A stretch of DNA of 64,000 bases from CAYQOX01 sp964419335. GTDB lineage: Bacteria > Hinthialibacterota > Hinthialibacteria > Hinthialibacterales > Hinthialibacteraceae. Positions within the stretch are counted from its first letter, which is position 1; every line of letters starts with the position of its first letter. The stretch lies in assembly GCA_964419335.1 (NCBI GenBank), contig CAYQOX010000001.1:62001-126000 (forward strand), in the 5' to 3' direction. A model generated the notes under the pieces. The model was given only the letters and a program-made list of their open reading frames with translations. It did not search any database and was not told the DNA's origin. Shown here piece by piece: positions 8,912-18,134 of the stretch. The translations under genes and the position numbers were made by a program.

Positions 8912-10279
8912 TTAAATGGAGCGTTGTTTGATTAACTCAAACACGCCTCCTTCTTGGAACCATTTTACGTTTTGATCAGCAGGACATATCCCATGTTGGT
9001 ATCGCTTAAATAAAGGATCGAGAAATTGTTCTTCACCTCGATCTCGCTTCTTTAGACCTTCGTGAGCCATATCGAGTAAGTTTTTAACGAATTCGCGCAT
9101 GGGTTTATTACCCACTCGGCCATCCAGACCATAGCGGCATGCGGATTCTCGGGCTTCGCGTAGATCTTTCCATGCGTAGGCGCCGAGTTCTTCCCAAGCA
9201 TGATCTAAGTTGGAGTTCAGGCCTAACGTGATGGCTGAAATAACGATTAAATCTTCCGGCGGTTGTTGATCGCAGGTACGATTTTCCACCGTATAATAAC
9301 GTGAGATGCGGGCATTGAACCAATAACATGAATTATGAAGATTAAGATCATCGGCCGAAGGACGTAGAGTGACTTCTTTCCCTTCTAAATCAGTGCCCAC
9401 AGGATTGGTATCACTGAAATATTCATTAAATGTATCATGTTGATTAAGAATCACAGGACCGTTTTGTCGTTTGACATAGATGGGAGGGAATTTTCCTATC
9501 GTATTGATATAATCATCCAGGCCTGTGAAGGGATGACGAGGCATTCCCGAACGGATACTGGCCGGTTTCCACCAATCCCACAGTTTTTCAGCCACGCATT
9601 TATATTCGGGATGGATTTCACCTTTCCAAATATTGGAATTTGCCGTCAAGGCAATTTGCGCTGGAGCGAATCCATTGATAACGTTGACGGCCTTGATGGC
9701 GTCTTCCATGCGTACGCTGGTGTGCACATGACTGGCGCAGTTGAGCGTAAATAGCAAAACGTCATCGCCCTCGCCAACGGGGATTTGATGATTCGAAGGG
9801 CACGCTTTATCCCACACGCTGGTACGGGTTTTCTTAATCATGAGATCAGCGCTCGGATGAGCCATGGGTTGAATCCCATACCCTAACAAATAAAGATTTC
9901 GCTCTTCCAAGAAGGGGCGCAGGTCTTTGCGTAAGTCTTGAATCATGTGTTCTAAATCAAAAAGATTATTCACATGAGCCAACGAAAATTCGATCTTACA
10001 ATAGCCCGTTTCACACGAGGCCACCGAATCATTTTGTTCACCGGGTTTTCTGCAGTTCGTGACTTTTCCGGTAAGAGTATCGACATTCGGTGACCAGCCG
10101 ATCGTTTCCAGGTATTTCCAGAGGTTATCGACTTCTTTCTCTGGAGGAGGGAATCCATCTTCTTTGACTAGAGGGAATTTGAGTTCCGCTCCAAGGCGTT
10201 GTTCAAAGTTCTGTCCGCTTGCGATTTTTTTAAAGTCTTCTCGAAACCATTGGTTGATAGTTTTCACTGTTGTGCTCAT
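8912..10279 (-). CDS. GCS2-type glutamate-cysteine ligase (GshA/EgtA-like)
   Basis: A 455-aa carboxylate-amine ligase of the plant/EgtA branch of gamma-glutamylcysteine synthetases. Visible hallmarks are the ATP/Mg start GAELKFPLV, the CETGYCKIEFSL segment, the central NCASHVHTSVRMEDAIKAVNV block with ALTANSNIWKGE, and the C-terminal TVENRTCDQQP arginine motif. The family joins the gamma-carboxyl of glutamate to cysteine using ATP, the first step to glutathione, ergothioneine (EgtA) or other low-molecular-weight thiols. No glutathione synthetase, EgtB or EgtD gene is nearby; its only partner is the downstream methyltransferase. The amino-acid acceptor could therefore be other than cysteine. 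Confidence 0.88.
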   Translation of the reverse strand: MSTTVKTINQWFREDFKKIASGQNFEQRLGAELKFPLVKEDGFPPPEKEVDNLWKYLETIGWSPNVDTLTGKVTNCRKPGEQNDSVASCETGYCKIEFSLAHVNNLFDLEHMIQDLRKDLRPFLEERNLYLLGYGIQPMAHPSADLMIKKTRTSVWDKACPSNHQIPVGEGDDVLLFTLNCASHVHTSVRMEDAIKAVNVINGFAPAQIALTANSNIWKGEIHPEYKCVAEKLWDWWKPASIRSGMPRHPFTGLDDYINTIGKFPPIYVKRQNGPVILNQHDTFNEYFSDTNPVGTDLEGKEVTLRPSADDLNLHNSCYWFNARISRYYTVENRTCDQQPPEDLIVISAITLGLNSNLDHAWEELGAYAWKDLREARESACRYGLDGRVGNKPMREFVKNLLDMAHEGLKKRDRGEEQFLDPLFKRYQHGICPADQNVKWFQEGGVFELIKQRSI

Positions 10280-10318
10280 TGCTTTTTATTCACCATTCTA
10301 TTGTTTTTGTTCTATACT

Positions 10319-11590
10319 CTATTCCTCGTTTGTGGGATGTGGACGAAAGCGTGTTTCTCCCATAATATGGCCTTCGCCGTGGATGACGAATTTATAACTA
10401 GTTAAATCTTCCAACCCCATAGGACCTCGCGCATGGATTTTGTCGGTCGAGATCCCAATTTCTGCTCCCATACCTAACGAAGCCCCATCGCAATACATCG
10501 TGGAGGCGTTGAGCAGTACGACCCCTGAATCTACCGCTTTCAGAAACCGATTCGCACGCGTGTGACTATCGGTGATGATCGAATCCGTGTGGTGCGAGCC
10601 ATAAGTATTGATATGATCAATGGCTTCATCCAGAGAATCGACCATTCGAATTGAGACGATCCTATCGAGATATTCGGTGCGCCAATCCTCTTCGGTGGCT
10701 GCTTCGATATTCTCTCCCGCTTTTTGGGTGCGTTCGCATCCTCGAACGGTGACGCCTTGTTCCTGAAACGCTTTCACAATGACGGGAAGATAGGTTTCCA
10801 AACTGGAATGAAGCAGGGTGGTTTCCATGGCATTACAAACTTCAGGCATCAGGCATTTTGAATCAAGCGCGATATTCATTCCGCTTTGCCAATCGCACCC
10901 TTCATCCAGATAGACATGACATACACCCTCGAAGTGTTTGATCACAGGGATCTTCGAGTTTTCGTTGACGGTTTGGATTAATTTTTTTCCACCCCGTGGA
11001 ATGACCAAATTGATATAGTCATTCAATTGTAAAAGCTCGTGTATTTCTTCATGGGAACCTGTTATTACCTGTACGGCTTCCCCTGGGAGACCACTTTCAA
11101 GTAAAGCCTCCTGCCATAATTTTCCTAACAGTTCATTACATCGTTTTGCTTCTGAACCTCCGCGCAGGATGGCGCTGTTTCCCGACTTCAAACAGAAGGC
11201 CCCCGCATTGATGGTGACATGAGGGCGTGCTTCATACACCATCATAATCACTCCCAAGGGGACGCGCACACGGGACATGAAAAGGCCGTTAGGGCGTCGT
11301 TGAGAATGAATCGGTTGGCCGATGGGGTCGGGTAAATCAGCGATCATCTCCAACGATTGGATGCGAGATTGGATTTTGCTGTCTCCAAACCGCAGGCGAT
11401 CAATCATATTGGTAGAGAGTCCTTTTTCTTGGGCACGTTGCAGGTCCTCTTGGTTGGCCTGCAAGATGTCTTGCCGACGTTGGTCGAGCAAACGTGCCAT
11501 CGTACGCAAGGCATGGTTCTTTTTTTCGGTTGATGTGGTAGCCATTACAGAGGATGTTTCTTTGGCTTTTTTCGCGATTGCAAGACTCAT
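10319..11590 (-). CDS. proA: Glutamate-5-semialdehyde dehydrogenase (gamma-glutamyl phosphate reductase)
   Basis: A 423-aa NADPH-dependent reductase of proline synthesis, converting gamma-glutamyl phosphate to glutamate-5-semialdehyde. Family signatures are PLGVIMMVYEARPHVTINA, the catalytic cysteine in LMPEVCNAMETTL, and the GSHHTDSIIT and LNASTMYCDGASLGMGAEIGIST blocks. The frame opens 9 codons earlier (11617), but ATG 11590 gives the usual MSLAIAKKAKE start and has a GAGGAAAG ribosome site upstream. proB and proC are not in the window. It lies 39 bp upstream of the ligase gene on the same strand, so the three genes may share a transcript and a link to glutamate metabolism. Confidence 0.95.
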   Translation of the reverse strand: MSLAIAKKAKETSSVMATTSTEKKNHALRTMARLLDQRRQDILQANQEDLQRAQEKGLSTNMIDRLRFGDSKIQSRIQSLEMIADLPDPIGQPIHSQRRPNGLFMSRVRVPLGVIMMVYEARPHVTINAGAFCLKSGNSAILRGGSEAKRCNELLGKLWQEALLESGLPGEAVQVITGSHEEIHELLQLNDYINLVIPRGGKKLIQTVNENSKIPVIKHFEGVCHVYLDEGCDWQSGMNIALDSKCLMPEVCNAMETTLLHSSLETYLPVIVKAFQEQGVTVRGCERTQKAGENIEAATEEDWRTEYLDRIVSIRMVDSLDEAIDHINTYGSHHTDSIITDSHTRANRFLKAVDSGVVLLNASTMYCDGASLGMGAEIGISTDKIHARGPMGLEDLTSYKFVIHGEGHIMGETRFRPHPTNEE

Positions 11591-12096
11591 GGTCTTTCTC
11601 TTTCCTCGTTGATTCAAAAAGTGTTTGGGTCTGTTTTCATTAATTCATCCAGATTTTCTTTGAAATTTGAACTAGCAATGCTTTCCCCTCCAGAGTCGAA
11701 CAAAAAGCCATTGCATGGGAAAGAAAATCCACAGAAATCAATGATTCGGCTCGTGTTTTATGTTTCTATGGTCCGAGATGCGGTTTGAAGAGTTGAATGT
11801 GTTCATGGTGAAGCGGTTTATGAGTATGAAAGCGATGAGAAAAATGGTTTCGTTTTTTCTCTCAATCAAACCTTTTGGCTACTCGAGAAATACTAATTTG
11901 ATTATAGCCGCTTCACGCTTAATCCCGTTTCAGTGATGCGCTACATGGTTGCTTTGCTATTAAAATAAATCGTCATCCCTCATTATGCAATGAAATTAAA
12001 ACACTTTTTTATCTCAATTTTGCCTCACATTTGTACATAAACGATATAATTAGATGAGATACTATTTTATTTTCGAACCTTTATTACCATAGCAGA
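11591..12096. other. Intergenic region, no gene seen
   Basis: About 500 bp without a convincing frame on either strand. It holds a small A/T hairpin (11837-11844 with 11854-11861), a 9-bp spaced inverted repeat (GTGAAGCGG near 11808 and CCGCTTCAC near 11910), and AT-rich sequence leading to a -10-like TATAAT at 12045. It probably contains the divergent promoters of proA and the small gene at 12097. Confidence 0.5.
12045..12050 (+). promoter_or_regulatory. Possible -10 element (TATAAT) for small ORF at 12097
   Basis: A perfect TATAAT lies 46 nt before the ATG. The best -35 candidate, TTGCCT at about 12020, has a wide 19-nt spacer, so this promoter is tentative. Confidence 0.4.
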
Positions 12097-12315
12097 ATGA
12101 AGATTTCTTTAAAGGGTTCAATCGGTCGCGTAAGTATGCTTGTCCATCTTCCAGGGAGAAATTGTAATCGTACCTTTACAACGAAGATCACTGGATTTGC
12201 TTCCGAAAGCGCCCGGGTTGTGGCGCTGAAAACAATGAGAGGTGAAATGATCCGCGATTTTCAAACTCTAAAGGAAATGGTGGAACAATATTCGGAAGAA
12301 AGATTTATTATATAA
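12097..12315 (+). CDS. Small hypothetical protein, 72 aa
   Basis: A basic 72-residue protein of alternating strand-like character (MKISLKGSIGRVSMLVHLPG at the start, a Val/Ala/Lys stretch in the middle, an acidic helical tail). I recognise no domain. Support for its being real is limited: a TATAAT lies 46 nt upstream, but there is no clear ribosome site before the ATG. It stands alone, followed by a minus-strand terminator and a convergent small membrane-protein gene. It could be a chance frame. Confidence 0.35.
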   Translation: MKISLKGSIGRVSMLVHLPGRNCNRTFTTKITGFASESARVVALKTMRGEMIRDFQTLKEMVEQYSEERFII

Positions 12316-12390
12316 ATAGGATAGGAGTGATTATGCGAGCCCATAGGGGTATAAATTATTGCGTAATGATTATATCGCTCTCCATTGAAC

Positions 12391-12449
12391 AAAAAAAACA
12401 TCGCCCAGAAGCGGGAGAGGCATTCCCGCTTCTATGTGATGGGCGATGT
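12391..12449 (-). terminator. Strong rho-independent terminator (minus strand) after the 55-aa membrane protein
   Basis: A two-part hairpin: an outer 10-bp stem (12398-12407 with 12440-12449, ACATCGCCCA and its complement) and an inner 9-bp stem (12408-12416 with 12424-12432, GAAGCGGGA and its complement). On the minus strand it runs directly into eight U residues (12391-12398). It lies about 75 nt beyond the stop codon of the small gene at 12524. Confidence 0.9.
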
Positions 12450-12523
12450 AGGAGACGCAGTGTCGTATCATGTATCACCCATAAAGTTAATTCATGGGTG
12501 TAATGTTTGACTCATTTCAATTC

Positions 12524-12691
12524 TCAAAAAGGAAACGCAATCGCCTTAAAAAACTGATGCACAAGGAAAAAAAGAATAAAAATATAGCCCAGTTCAATAC
12601 ATAGAATAAAGAGTTTGGAGCGAAGGAGACGATCTCGAACCAAACGAATTTGCTTTTTGGGGGAGGCACTGAATGTAGTTAACAGGTTCAT
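12524..12691 (-). CDS. Small membrane protein, 55 aa
   Basis: The frame encodes a basic N-terminal stretch (SPKKQIRLVRDRLLRSK, about residues 10-26) followed by one hydrophobic helix (LFILCIELGYIFILFFLV, about 27-44) and a short tail ending IAFPF. Positive residues before the helix suggest an N-in, single-pass inner-membrane protein. Support for a real gene is unusually good for its size: a near-perfect ribosome site GAGGTGAT ends 7-8 nt before the ATG, and a strong terminator lies just downstream on the same strand. A TTGACG element is present at 12742-12737. Function unknown; it has its own transcription unit and does not belong to mnmE, which diverges from it. Confidence 0.7.
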   Translation of the reverse strand: MNLLTTFSASPKKQIRLVRDRLLRSKLFILCIELGYIFILFFLVHQFFKAIAFPF

Positions 12692-12973
12692 GAGTTATCA
12701 CCTCTTTATAAATTCTTTTAAATTGCTTTAATCTTCCGTCAATAAAGCAAATATAATAAGATTGTTAACTCCCCCTATTTTTCTCCTTTACACAAAAACC
12801 ATGATTTCCATGGTGGCCTGGTTTGCTTCCGACTTTATGATTCCTCACTACAATTAACGTATGAGTCTCTTCTCATGTTATTCTCTCTATTAAATACATT
12901 ATCGTGAAAAAGAAACGATGTCACGTTAAATTTGCACGAAATGACGATGTAGAAAAATTATGAAAGGATAGCG

Positions 12974-14383
12974 ATGAATCGTTTTCAAGATGCCGCTATG
13001 TATATGAAAGAAGATACGATCGCGGCACTTTCTACCCCGCCGGGTCGAGGTGCCGTCGCTGTTATTCGTATTAGCGGCCCTGACTCTATCAATCTATGCG
13101 AGAGTTTGTTTTCAGGGCGTTCGCTGCGCCAATCCCCTCGAACCCTGATCCATGGCCTCTTAAAAGATCCGAATACTTCTGAAGTTTTGGATGATGTCAT
13201 GTGCGTAGTGTTTCCCACTCCTAACTCTTTTACCGGCGAGGAAATGGCAGAGATTCATTGTCATGGAAGTGAAGCGGTGGTGCACAAAGTTCTTGAGGTT
13301 ATTTATTGCCATGGGGTTCGCCCTGCAGAACCGGGCGAATTTACCTTTCGCGCGGTTCGCAACGAAAAGATGGATTTAACTCAAGCCGAAGCACTGGCCT
13401 CGCTGATCGATAGCCGTACTCAAATGACGCGTTCTCTATCTTTGCGAATGTTAGAAGGGGCTTTTTCGCAGGAGCTGCGACTAGTGAAAGAACAAATTAC
13501 AAATATGTTGGTGGATGTTGAAACCCAAATTGAATTCCCGGATGATGCCATGGAAGAGGTGATGAGTGAAAATCTGGGTTCCAACATTGAGCCGATTCGA
13601 TCCATGGTTCATGAATTACAAAAACGGGCTGTGCGCGAACAGCGTTTTGAAAGCGGTATCGTCACCGTGTTAGCGGGCAAACCCAATGTGGGAAAATCCA
13701 GTCTATTTAACACTTTATTAGGACGCAATCGGGCTATTGTTACTCCTCATCCTGGTACGACCCGTGACAGCATCGAAGGTACGATTGAGCTGAATGGCCG
13801 GCCGGTCACGCTTATTGATACCGCTGGATTACGGGAAACCTATGAAGAAATTGAAGCGATTGGGATTGAACGTTCACGTGAATTAATCACATCCTCTCAT
13901 ATCGTCTTATTCGTCTTCGAGGCGGGGAAGGCATTAAGCCAGGAAGAAGAACAGTGGCTTCTCGATTTTCATAAACAAAATCCTGAATCCCGGATTCTTT
14001 TACTTGCCAACAAGTCTGACTTGTGTGAAACACCGATTTCCTCGGAGATTCAACAGAAATTCCTTTTTCCATGTCTTTCAGTCACTGCGGTGCAAGAGAG
14101 GGGAATCACTGAATTGTTGAATTATTTGGAAAAGCAGGTGAGTGAGCTCTTTCCAGTCGATCTGGATTCATCCTTTTTGCTCTCGGCACGTCAGGAATCA
14201 CTTCTTAATCAACTTTCTCACACGATCAATCAAACCAGCCGAGGGTTCGAAGAAGGGGCTCCGCTCGAACTTTTAGCCGAGGAAATGCGCCGCGCTTTGG
14301 AAATGATTTCTGAGCTCGACGGCACGGGCATTGTGCCTGATATTATGAATACGATTTTCTCTCGTTTTTGCATTGGCAAATGA
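12974..14383 (+). CDS. mnmE: tRNA uridine-5-carboxymethylaminomethyl modification GTPase
   Basis: A 469-aa GTPase that, with MnmG, modifies U34 of tRNAs reading split-box codons. The N-terminal tetrahydrofolate-binding domain begins DTIAALSTPPGRGAVAVIRISG. The G domain has P-loop GKPNVGKSS near residues 235-243, DTAG in TLIDTAGLRE, and NKSD. The C-terminal CIGK motif carries the functional cysteine. ATG 12974 has AAGGA 6-7 nt upstream. It is monocistronic and converges on the CBS-domain gene. Length is normal. Confidence 0.97.
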   Translation: MNRFQDAAMYMKEDTIAALSTPPGRGAVAVIRISGPDSINLCESLFSGRSLRQSPRTLIHGLLKDPNTSEVLDDVMCVVFPTPNSFTGEEMAEIHCHGSEAVVHKVLEVIYCHGVRPAEPGEFTFRAVRNEKMDLTQAEALASLIDSRTQMTRSLSLRMLEGAFSQELRLVKEQITNMLVDVETQIEFPDDAMEEVMSENLGSNIEPIRSMVHELQKRAVREQRFESGIVTVLAGKPNVGKSSLFNTLLGRNRAIVTPHPGTTRDSIEGTIELNGRPVTLIDTAGLRETYEEIEAIGIERSRELITSSHIVLFVFEAGKALSQEEEQWLLDFHKQNPESRILLLANKSDLCETPISSEIQQKFLFPCLSVTAVQERGITELLNYLEKQVSELFPVDLDSSFLLSARQESLLNQLSHTINQTSRGFEEGAPLELLAEEMRRALEMISELDGTGIVPDIMNTIFSRFCIGK

Positions 14384-14416
14384 AGGAAGAAGGGGGAGGG
14401 AAGAACTCGATAGCAA

Positions 14417-14848
14417 CTATTGAGGACCGCCGAGCCATTTATAATCAATGTAACGGATGATATCACGGATCGCAATGATCCCGGTAGGGTAGTTGTTTTC
14501 GTCGGTAATGGGGATATGGCGGTAATCACCGACATCCATACGGTTTAAGGCATAGGCGATATTATGCTTGATGCTTAAATGCACTGGGTTGGGAGTCATA
14601 AAATCTTGTACAGGTTGCTCGCAGACTTCATCATAATGTTCTGCGATTTTCATAATGAGGTCTCGTTCGCTGAAAATTCCTGTCATCTCATTATTTTCGA
14701 CGATAAGAACAGCTCCGATACGTTTCTCGACCATTGTTTGAATTACTTGTTTAATCGGGGTCTCGGGAGCAATACGAACGCTAAGGGTTGGTCGTAGAAT
14801 GGATAACTCTTCGCGCAAAATTTCTAAATCAACAGGATCGTGAGACAT
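14417..14848 (-). CDS. CBS-domain pair protein
   Basis: A 143-aa protein made almost wholly of two CBS motifs (about residues 20-75 and 85-140), with the usual GIFSERDLIMKI and GIIAIRDIIRYI ends. Such stand-alone Bateman modules bind adenine nucleotides (ATP, AMP or SAM) and modulate partner proteins. It follows korB on the same strand after a terminator, and a related CBS protein lies upstream of korA, so the oxidoreductase is bracketed by two nucleotide-sensor proteins. Confidence 0.9.
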   Translation of the reverse strand: MSHDPVDLEILREELSILRPTLSVRIAPETPIKQVIQTMVEKRIGAVLIVENNEMTGIFSERDLIMKIAEHYDEVCEQPVQDFMTPNPVHLSIKHNIAYALNRMDVGDYRHIPITDENNYPTGIIAIRDIIRYIDYKWLGGPQ

Positions 14849-14975
14849 CGTAGTTTTCTCCCCTACATGTAATTTACCTTATGGTATACGTATTTGCTTA
14901 GGTAATGCAACCTAAAAAAACAACTTTTTTTGTCCAAAGAATCAATTTAAGAAAGGTATTCAGGTAGAAAAGCCC

Positions 14976-15018
14976 ATAAAAAGAGGGTTGAGAACATAGG
15001 TTTAGATCTCAACCCTCC
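14976..15018 (-). terminator. Rho-independent terminator of korAB (minus strand)
   Basis: An 11-bp stem (14983-14993 with 15007-15017, GAGGGTTGAGA and its complement) is followed on the minus strand by CUUUUUAU. It begins 14 nt beyond the korB stop. Confidence 0.9.
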
Positions 15019-15030
15019 GAATGGCTACAA

Positions 15031-16056
15031 TTAGTCTACGGTCCAAGTTTCACCGGAATAGAATAAATTCTCTACATCATAGGTTACACCAGGTTTTTTG
15101 TTTTCCTGGATTTGAGTATGCACCATTTCATCATAGCTTGGGGCTTCAACATTTCGGAAGATGCCAATGGGTTCAGGGAAATCAGGATAAGACATTCGGC
15201 TTAGATGATAAGCCAAAGTGGGGTTTTCATGTTTTGAATTGTGAACCAAAAGTTCATCTTCAGAAACCCCATTTTCTCCTACTTGAACCACTTCGAGATC
15301 GAAGTCGCGAACCCGAATCCCTTTGTCTCCGTTTTTGCCAAAACGTAAGGGTTTTCCATCTTCTAGTTCAATCACGTGGTCGAATTTTTGTTGGCGATCG
15401 GTGGCATAACTGAAGGCTCCGTCGTTGAAGATATTGCAATTTTGGTAGATCTCAACGAACGAGGTGCCTTTATGACGTGCTGCGGCTTCGAGAACGCTAG
15501 CCAGATGCTTAACGTGAACATCAATGCTGCGGGCAACAAAGGTGGCTTCAACTCCCATGGCTGCGGTGCAAGGACGGATGGGGAAATCGATGGAGCCAAG
15601 GGGGGTCGATTTGGTCTTCTTCCCCAACTCGGAGGTGGGAGAACATTGCCCTTTCGTCAAGCCATAGATGCGATTATTAAACAAAATAATATTAATATCG
15701 ATGTTGCGGCGGATCGCGTGAATAAAATGATTCCCGCCAATACTTAAGCCATCGCCATCACCGGTGATGACCCAAACGGACAACTCCGGATGCGTCATTT
15801 TTAAACCGGCTGCAATGGCAGGTGCGCGGCCGTGAATTCCGTGTAATCCAAATGTATCCATATAATAGGGAAAACGGCTGGAACATCCAATGCCAGAAAT
15901 GATTACGGTCTTTTCTTTTTCTAATTGTAAGGAAGCGAAGGCTTTTTTCATCTGCGAGAGAATGGAATAGTCTCCACATCCTGGGCACCAACGTACATTT
16001 TGGTCGCTGCCATAGTCTTTTGGTTTTAGGGGTGTTTGAGGACTTACAGCCATCAT
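15031..16056 (-). CDS. korB: 2-oxoacid:ferredoxin oxidoreductase, beta subunit
   Basis: A 341-aa TPP-binding subunit. VRWCPGCGDYSILSQ near the N-terminus carries the CxxC pair. The TPP-binding segment is VWVITGDGDGLSIGGNHFIHA with N in IILFNNRIYGLTKGQ, and the SPTSELGKKTKSTPLGS block is typical of 2-oxoglutarate-type enzymes. With the alpha subunit it converts a 2-oxoacid plus CoA to acyl-CoA and CO2, reducing ferredoxin. It overlaps korA by 4 bp (ATGA). The substrate (2-oxoglutarate versus pyruvate) is inferred from general sequence style, not from a specific residue. Confidence 0.93.
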   Translation of the reverse strand: MMAVSPQTPLKPKDYGSDQNVRWCPGCGDYSILSQMKKAFASLQLEKEKTVIISGIGCSSRFPYYMDTFGLHGIHGRAPAIAAGLKMTHPELSVWVITGDGDGLSIGGNHFIHAIRRNIDINIILFNNRIYGLTKGQCSPTSELGKKTKSTPLGSIDFPIRPCTAAMGVEATFVARSIDVHVKHLASVLEAAARHKGTSFVEIYQNCNIFNDGAFSYATDRQQKFDHVIELEDGKPLRFGKNGDKGIRVRDFDLEVVQVGENGVSEDELLVHNSKHENPTLAYHLSRMSYPDFPEPIGIFRNVEAPSYDEMVHTQIQENKKPGVTYDVENLFYSGETWTVD

Positions 16057-17915
16057 TGATCCTCCAATGTATCTTTAATCACGTTCTTAATTTCGTCCAC
16101 GCGGATAGGTTTCCCTTGGATTTTATTATATTTATAGGCATCGATCAGGAAATTCGCGCGGATAATAGTATGTAATTGTCCCAAGTTCATTTCGGGAATG
16201 AGAATTTTCCTGAATCGGCTCAAAACTTCTTTCGTGTTTTTGGGGAAGGGGTTGAGATAGCGGAAATGAGCACATGAAACAGGATATCCCTCAGCTCGAG
16301 CTTCTTCCACTGCCGTTTGAATGACTCCATAGGTGCTGCCCCATCCCAAGATGAGTAATTCACCTGTCGCATCGCCGTATACATCCAAAAGTGGGATTTC
16401 TTCTTGAATGCCGTTTATCTTCTCTTGGCGAAGTTTCACCATGTATTCATGATTTTGAGGATCATAACTAACGTTGCCAGTAATATGTTCTTTTTCCAAA
16501 CCACCTATGCGGTGTTGAAGATTGGGAGTTCCTGGAATAGCCCAAGGTCGAGATAATCGTTCATCACGAGCATAGGGATGGAAATTGTCAGATTCGGTGC
16601 AGTATGGGACATCAATCGTTTCCCATTCTTCTTTTTCGGGAATACGCCAGGGTTCCGCTCCATTCGCGATATAGCCGTCGGAAAGCAAAATCACCGGCGT
16701 CATATAGCGCAGGGCAATTTTGCTGGCTTCAACAGCCATGGCGTAACAATCAGCCGGGGTTTTTGGCGCTACCACCGGGACCGGGCATTCCCCGTTTCGT
16801 CCATAAATGGCTTGGAAAAGATCGGCTTGCTCGGTTTTGGTTGGCAGACCGGTACTGGGACCGCCACGTTGAACATTGACAACCACAAGTGGGAGTTCGG
16901 TCATTACCCCTAAACCGATGGTCTCGGTTTTTAAGGCTACTCCAGGTCCACTGGTACCGGTCACAGCAAGCGAACCGCCAAAGGCAGCACCAAGAGCCGC
17001 ACAAACCGCCGCAATTTCATCCTCGGCTTGAAAGGTGACCACATCAAACTTTTTCATGGCCGAAAGTTCGTGTAAGATCTCGCTTGCAGGAGTGATAGGG
17101 TAACTTCCATAGAAGAGAGATTTGGATGAAAATCGGGACGCAGCAATAAACCCAATGGCGAGAGCTTCGTTCCCTGTGACTTTACGATACGTCCCTTTTT
17201 CGATGGTGGTTGATTCTTTAACGTTGTACGTACTGGTAAAGAGTTCTACGGTTTCACCATAGTAATACCCCGCATTCAAGGCGTTGAGATTGGCTTCAAG
17301 AATGGGAGGATTTTTGGAAAACTTTTTCTTAAGCCACTCGATGGTTGGTTCAAGTGGACGACCATAAACCCAGTACGCTAATCCCAAGGTGAGAAAGTTT
17401 TTACACCGGTCTTGTGCTTTTCGATCCAAACCCGTGCTTTCTACCGCTTCACGGGTTATTTTCGTGATCGGTATAGGAACCAGATGGAACTTCTTAAGAC
17501 TTCCATCTTCCAAGGGATTCGATTCATATCCGGCGCGTTCTAGACCATCCTTAGTGAACGCATCAGAATTGACCACGAGTAAACCACCTTTTTTTAAATC
17601 CTCTATATTGGATTTCAGGGCGGCGGGATTCATGGCGAACAAAGCATCAATCAAATCGCCCGGAGTATAGATTTGATTGGAACTGAAATGAATTTGAAAG
17701 CCACTAACGCCCGCGAGAGACCCCGCAGGGGCACGGATTTCTGCTGGAAAGTCAGGCAAGGTGGAGACATCATTCCTTGAGACCACCGAAGCGGTCGTAA
17801 ATTGCGTCCCTGCTAATTGCATTCCATCGCCCGAATCTCCAGCGAACCGAACGATCGCTCCTTCAATTTCCTCGACTTTGCGTGAGACTTTTACTTCTTC
17901 TGTTGTCGTAGACAT
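16053..17915 (-). CDS. korA: 2-oxoacid:ferredoxin oxidoreductase, fused gamma-alpha subunit
   Basis: A 620-aa subunit with an N-terminal gamma domain (IVRFAGDSGDGMQLAGTQF, about residues 20-200) and a C-terminal pyrimidine-binding alpha domain (YGSYPITPASEILHELS about 265-280, then QAEDEIAAVCAALGAAFGG and TSGPGVALKTE). This gamma-alpha fusion is common in aerobic KorAB and in bacterial 2-oxoglutarate synthases. The frame extends 34 codons further upstream, but ATG 17915 (MSTTTEEVKVSRK) is chosen because it starts the conserved sequence. It forms an operon with korB. Confidence 0.93.
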   Translation of the reverse strand: MSTTTEEVKVSRKVEEIEGAIVRFAGDSGDGMQLAGTQFTTASVVSRNDVSTLPDFPAEIRAPAGSLAGVSGFQIHFSSNQIYTPGDLIDALFAMNPAALKSNIEDLKKGGLLVVNSDAFTKDGLERAGYESNPLEDGSLKKFHLVPIPITKITREAVESTGLDRKAQDRCKNFLTLGLAYWVYGRPLEPTIEWLKKKFSKNPPILEANLNALNAGYYYGETVELFTSTYNVKESTTIEKGTYRKVTGNEALAIGFIAASRFSSKSLFYGSYPITPASEILHELSAMKKFDVVTFQAEDEIAAVCAALGAAFGGSLAVTGTSGPGVALKTETIGLGVMTELPLVVVNVQRGGPSTGLPTKTEQADLFQAIYGRNGECPVPVVAPKTPADCYAMAVEASKIALRYMTPVILLSDGYIANGAEPWRIPEKEEWETIDVPYCTESDNFHPYARDERLSRPWAIPGTPNLQHRIGGLEKEHITGNVSYDPQNHEYMVKLRQEKINGIQEEIPLLDVYGDATGELLILGWGSTYGVIQTAVEEARAEGYPVSCAHFRYLNPFPKNTKEVLSRFRKILIPEMNLGQLHTIIRANFLIDAYKYNKIQGKPIRVDEIKNVIKDTLEDQ

Positions 17916-18134
17916 CCCAATTTTCCATTTGTTATTGGCTAGTAGCCAGACTTGGTTTGTTTTGTATGAGTTACACAAATAAATAAGTGTAAAATAAAAA
18001 AAATAATGATTTCTCATTATTTAATTATACGAGATAATTTAAAAAATGCTGTTGTGCATCATCAAAACGATGGCCTTTCATCGACTCATTTCTTCTTTCG
18101 TTAGCAGATAAAGGTTGTGTGAACCCCTCTTCGG

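Noticed and set aside
9437..9754. 105-codon plus-strand frame inside the ligase gene
   Set aside because: A shadow frame of the glutamate-cysteine ligase gene; the minus-strand frame carries all family motifs.
12333..12503. 56-codon plus-strand frame with an AGGAG ribosome site
   Set aside because: It reads straight through the strong minus-strand terminator hairpin, has a composition unlike protein, and lacks any recognisable motif.
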